From contig JAQGEQ010000232.1 of NCBI GenBank assembly GCA_034620365.1, positions 774,262 through 838,261 on the forward strand: a DNA stretch of 64,000 nucleotides, given 5' to 3'. Numbering within the stretch: the first letter of the stretch is position 1; each line of letters begins with the position of its first letter. The notes below the pieces were generated by a model. The model made no database searches. It saw only the letters and a list, made by a program, of their open reading frames with translations, and was not told where the DNA came from. A program made the position numbers and the translations under genes. Source of the stretch: Pegea sp. RAD2-039. Taxonomy: Eukaryota > Chordata > Thaliacea > Salpida > Salpidae. Below are positions 60,691 through 64,000 of this stretch, piece after piece.

Positions 60691-63600
60691 TTTTATTTTC
60701 AATTTGTCACCGATTTCTTTGGTGTTATTGAATCCATACGTCTAAAAATTGTTTTTTTTTTGTAGATATTAGTTAATTTATATCTGATTAAATTGATAGA
60801 AAAAGTATTTAAACTCCAAGTGCAGTTTATATACCAATAAATGGCGTCACTTGGCTAAGTTATTTACCGTTGGTATAGTTCTCAATTTATTTCATAAAAA
60901 ATTTCCTTTTAAGATTTATTTTGAATTTTTAAAGTTTTAAGAGTTTATTTTATTCGAATTCTACTGAATTATTTTTCTTAAATCTTACATAATATCACCA
61001 AACTTTATTTGTTATTTTTTAAAAGTTAAGTTACCAGATTATTTTAGTTGCTTTCTTAATCATTTAAAAACAGTCGTACACGATGTTTATTAATAAAAAG
61101 TATTTTAGCTTTTTATAACAAATGTTTATTTCATTGCCTTCTATTTTCAATGTTTTTTTAGCATGATTTTAAAATAATTCATTCTGTTTTGAAGTTTGTT
61201 TATAGATATTTTTATGCATTTTTATATCTAGATGTACTTTAATAAAATGAAATATAATTTAAATTGTTTATATAAGTTATATCGAAAAACTTCTTTTTCA
61301 ATTAAACTTGAGTTAAGCTTATTAATATTTCTTTTATAAACAGACTTAGTAATTGATAATAATGGAAATTCATCAAGTTATTACTGCTGATTTGTGGTTA
61401 GAAGAGAATAATTTTGCTGTAGCTGATCAAACTCCTGCAGATAATTATATTTTTCCCACTATTGAGTTGGAATTTATACAACAATTTTGTGCTTTCCCTT
61501 ATCCATCAGAGGATCAACTAATTAAACTCTCTGAAAATTCTGGCTATTCATATAAATTGGTTCAGCGTTGGTTTAACATGAAAAGGCTTCAGAATAACAT
61601 AAGTTGGAGTTCTTCAGAAATACAATATGCAAAGTGTAAAATCATAAAATATTATGAAGAAAAAACACAAAATAATGGAGATAGTTTAAAGAAAGTGGCT
61701 TCAAATGGTGATAATAACATCTCTGACATTCCATCTAAGGAACCTGTTGCTTCTACAAGTCAAGGAGAAGACCTAAACACTGTGTCTTCATCTGAAACCT
61801 TTGTAAGTATCATTATTTTGTTTATATATATTTTTTGTCAAAATATTAGTTGTTTCTACATAAAAAAATAATTTGTTAGATGGTTTTAGTATTATTTTTA
61901 TGAATTTGTTTTTAATCTTTTATAAATAAATAATCTAGATTGTATAATTTTACTGGGATTCTTTTTTGCTTCCTAGATTTGTAAGACAGAACCAATAGAA
62001 ACTCAAATTTATTATCAACCTAAACAAAAAGAAGATTTTAATTCTTCTAGAATATTGGTTGACGAAGGTAAATTTCAATTTTAAATGATCTTATGATGTT
62101 ATAATATATGATTTTATTGTTTATGTTTTTGGTGTTTGATTTTATAACTAAGTTATTTTAATATTGGAAGTTTAATATAACGAACTGAGAAAACCTTTGA
62201 ACTAATATTGTTGAAGTGTTTAATAAATCTTTTATTAAACTGGTTTTTATAATTTTAATCTTTTAATAATCTAATGACTGTTAATCTTACTGCCTGACCA
62301 AGAAATTGTGATACAAGTTTATATTCAACAAAATATTTAAATTTAAACAACAAATTTGTTTTAAAAGGATCAAAATCTGATAGTGAAGGTTGTGGTGGAT
62401 ATGAAAGTTGTTTCAATCAACCAGAGATTAAAAGAAGACAGTTGGAAAGTAAAACTGTTCTGAGTACAACTTCTAAACTAAAGTTATAATGTTTCTAGTG
62501 TTATAAGTAATCACAAATAAGAAAATATTTATGACCAATAGTAACCCATTTACATTATAGATAATATATTGTTATTAAATAATAGTGATCTGTTTTGATA
62601 AGAAATAGCATTAAAACCCTTAACATGACCAATAGAACTTGCACTGGAGGTTTTTTAATTAATCTTATTGTTACAGAATGTCCTAATGCCATCCAAGAAC
62701 TACTTGATGATGATGTTGTTGATGAAGATTCAGTTAAAGATGTTGTTGAAAGTAATGACTGTGAAAATTTGGATGGAAATGTTCTTGAGGATGAAGACCT
62801 AAATGATGTTAATGATTGCAATTTTGAAGATGGAAATAAGGATCACAGTGATAATACTCTTGGTGATGGTGATAAAGATGATTATGAGGATACTGCAGAT
62901 GATAATGAAGAAATGCTTGAAAATGTTCTTGATAATGAACATGAAGAGTTAGAAGATGCCCCGAAAGATGAAAACAAAAGTTAAAAGATATTTATTTAGT
63001 AAAATAATACTAAATTATTTATGAATTACTTTAATTGAAAAATCGAAAAAGTTAACTAATGTAATTAGTCACAAAGAGAATTTTATGAATAACTACAAAT
63101 AACTTTTTACAGCTAAAAGTCCTCAGAAAGAAATCAAGAATCTGAAAAGGAATCCTGAATTACTCAAAAGAAGTAAATTAAACTTTTTCAATTATTTGTA
63201 AAAAAATATATCTTAGTAATGTTTCTAGTACTAGAATAAAATTAATTTTTGTAATAAAACAATTATTGTGCAGCTGATCTTTATCACTGCGAGTTTTGTG
63301 AAGACATTTTTGCTGATAAGAAAGTTTTTGAACTTCATCTTAAAAGAAAACATCCGTCTAATAAAAAGCATCGATGTAATCTCTGTGACTTTTCTGCGGA
63401 TTATGAATGCCATCTCAAACGACACCAAATAACCCACAATAAAATGAAAAATTTTATTTGTCGCTTGTGTGGAAAAAGCTTTGGACTAAAATGCAATCTC
63501 AACCAACATAATGAGTCAGTTCACTTGAAGGTGACGTATCAATGCGAGCTTTGCGAAAAATCGTTTAGCCACAAATCTAGCAAGCAACAACATATCCGTA

Positions 63601-64000
63601 ATACTCACCAGAAACAAAAAGATTTTGTTTGTAATCAATGTGGAAAGACATTTGGGCAATTATGTAGTCTTACAAAACACAAACGAATCCACACAGGCGA
63701 GAAGTTGTTTCATTGTAAGATTTGCTCAAAATCATTTACAACGTCATCTACTCTGAAGCAACACGAGATCAGCATCCACACCAGAAACTTCCCATATAAC
63801 TGCAGTGTTTGTAAAAAAGGGTTTATGCGTCCTTCTGTTTTAAAAACACATCTGAGAAGTCACAATTGAGTTTATGAAAATTTCATTTGTTTGATTTTTT
63901 GTTTATTTGTTAAAATTGTTTATTTTGTTGTTTTAATAAAAGTTTCATTTATTTGATTTGTTGTGATGTTAATTTGAGTTTTTAAAAAGTTTTTAGTCGA
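60690..64000. repeat. Inverted duplication, right arm
   Basis: Reverse-complement partner of 44685-48096. The left boundary coincides with the last unit of the 113-bp satellite; the right boundary is beyond the window. Confidence 0.92.
61362..63869 (+). CDS. Homeodomain plus seven C2H2 zinc-finger protein (copy B)
   Basis: Six exons: 61362-61802, 61977-62067, 62368-62448, 62677-62979, 63113-63172 and 63274-63869, 523 residues, all in frame. The order of domains is as in copy A: divergent homeodomain with WFNMKR in helix 3 (Asn51 replaced by Met-Lys context, Arg53 kept), acidic linker, then seven C2H2 fingers from YHCEFC to LKTHLRSH. The linker before finger 6 is TGEK, the classic form, where copy A has TGEM. 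The acidic exon 4 is 13 codons shorter than in copy A. Finger residues that set DNA specificity differ in several fingers (for example finger 5: QLCSLTK here versus RSGHLTV in A). Both genes are intact, so they may be diverging in target sites. Confidence 0.87.

Overview
This is a gene-sparse, very AT-rich nuclear segment from an invertebrate animal. Genes are split by GT-AG introns, use the standard code, and sit among old non-LTR and LTR retroelement fragments. A canonical eukaryotic tRNA-Asp, a BCL-2 protein with all four BH motifs, SOUL heme-binding proteins, a Ly6/uPAR-fold secreted protein and a homeodomain plus C2H2 zinc-finger gene place it in the Metazoa. A gene built almost wholly from tiny symmetric exons recalls the micro-exon genes of flatworms. 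I therefore lean weakly to a lophotrochozoan or platyhelminth, but the sequence alone does not settle this. Exon structures were assembled by hand from splice signals and reading frame.

Layout. 1-7.6 kb: a SOUL family cluster with two near-identical + strand genes, one divergent - strand gene, and a broken copy of the last exon of the - strand gene. A decayed RBM8A/Y14 fragment lies between them. 8.7-10.5 kb: a complete six-exon mitochondrial-type adenylate kinase (AK3/AK4 class). 11.4-24.4 kb: a tandem segmental duplication carrying two nearly identical intact BCL-2 genes. Each unit is bounded by 3' ends of the same non-LTR retrotransposon, and a gypsy-like gag relic lies inside. 25.8-33.5 kb: a 29-exon micro-exon gene (456 codons) made of repeated six-exon cassettes. 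34.3 kb: tRNA-Asp(GTC). 36.3-37.6 kb: an unrecognised 444-residue protein, with a decayed paralogue at 40.4-41.6 kb. 42.0-42.8 kb: an SMC6 pseudogene. 43.6-44.3 kb: a retrotransposon ORF1 relic with a PHD-like finger. 44.7-48.1 kb and 60.7-64.0 kb: an inverted duplication, each arm holding an intact six-exon homeodomain plus seven-zinc-finger gene. Between the arms: a six-exon Ly6-type/mucin/Cys-rich secreted protein gene, a retroelement-derived tandem repeat, a broken RME-8/DNAJC13 5' end and a 113-bp satellite.

The genes do not form a pathway. What unites the window is local duplication at every scale: exon cassettes, whole genes, segments between retroelement copies and inverted arms, with broken copies left behind. 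The micro-exon gene is the strongest candidate for an undescribed system. Nearly all its internal repeat exons are phase 0 at both ends and multiples of three, so exon skipping could create many protein variants without frameshift.
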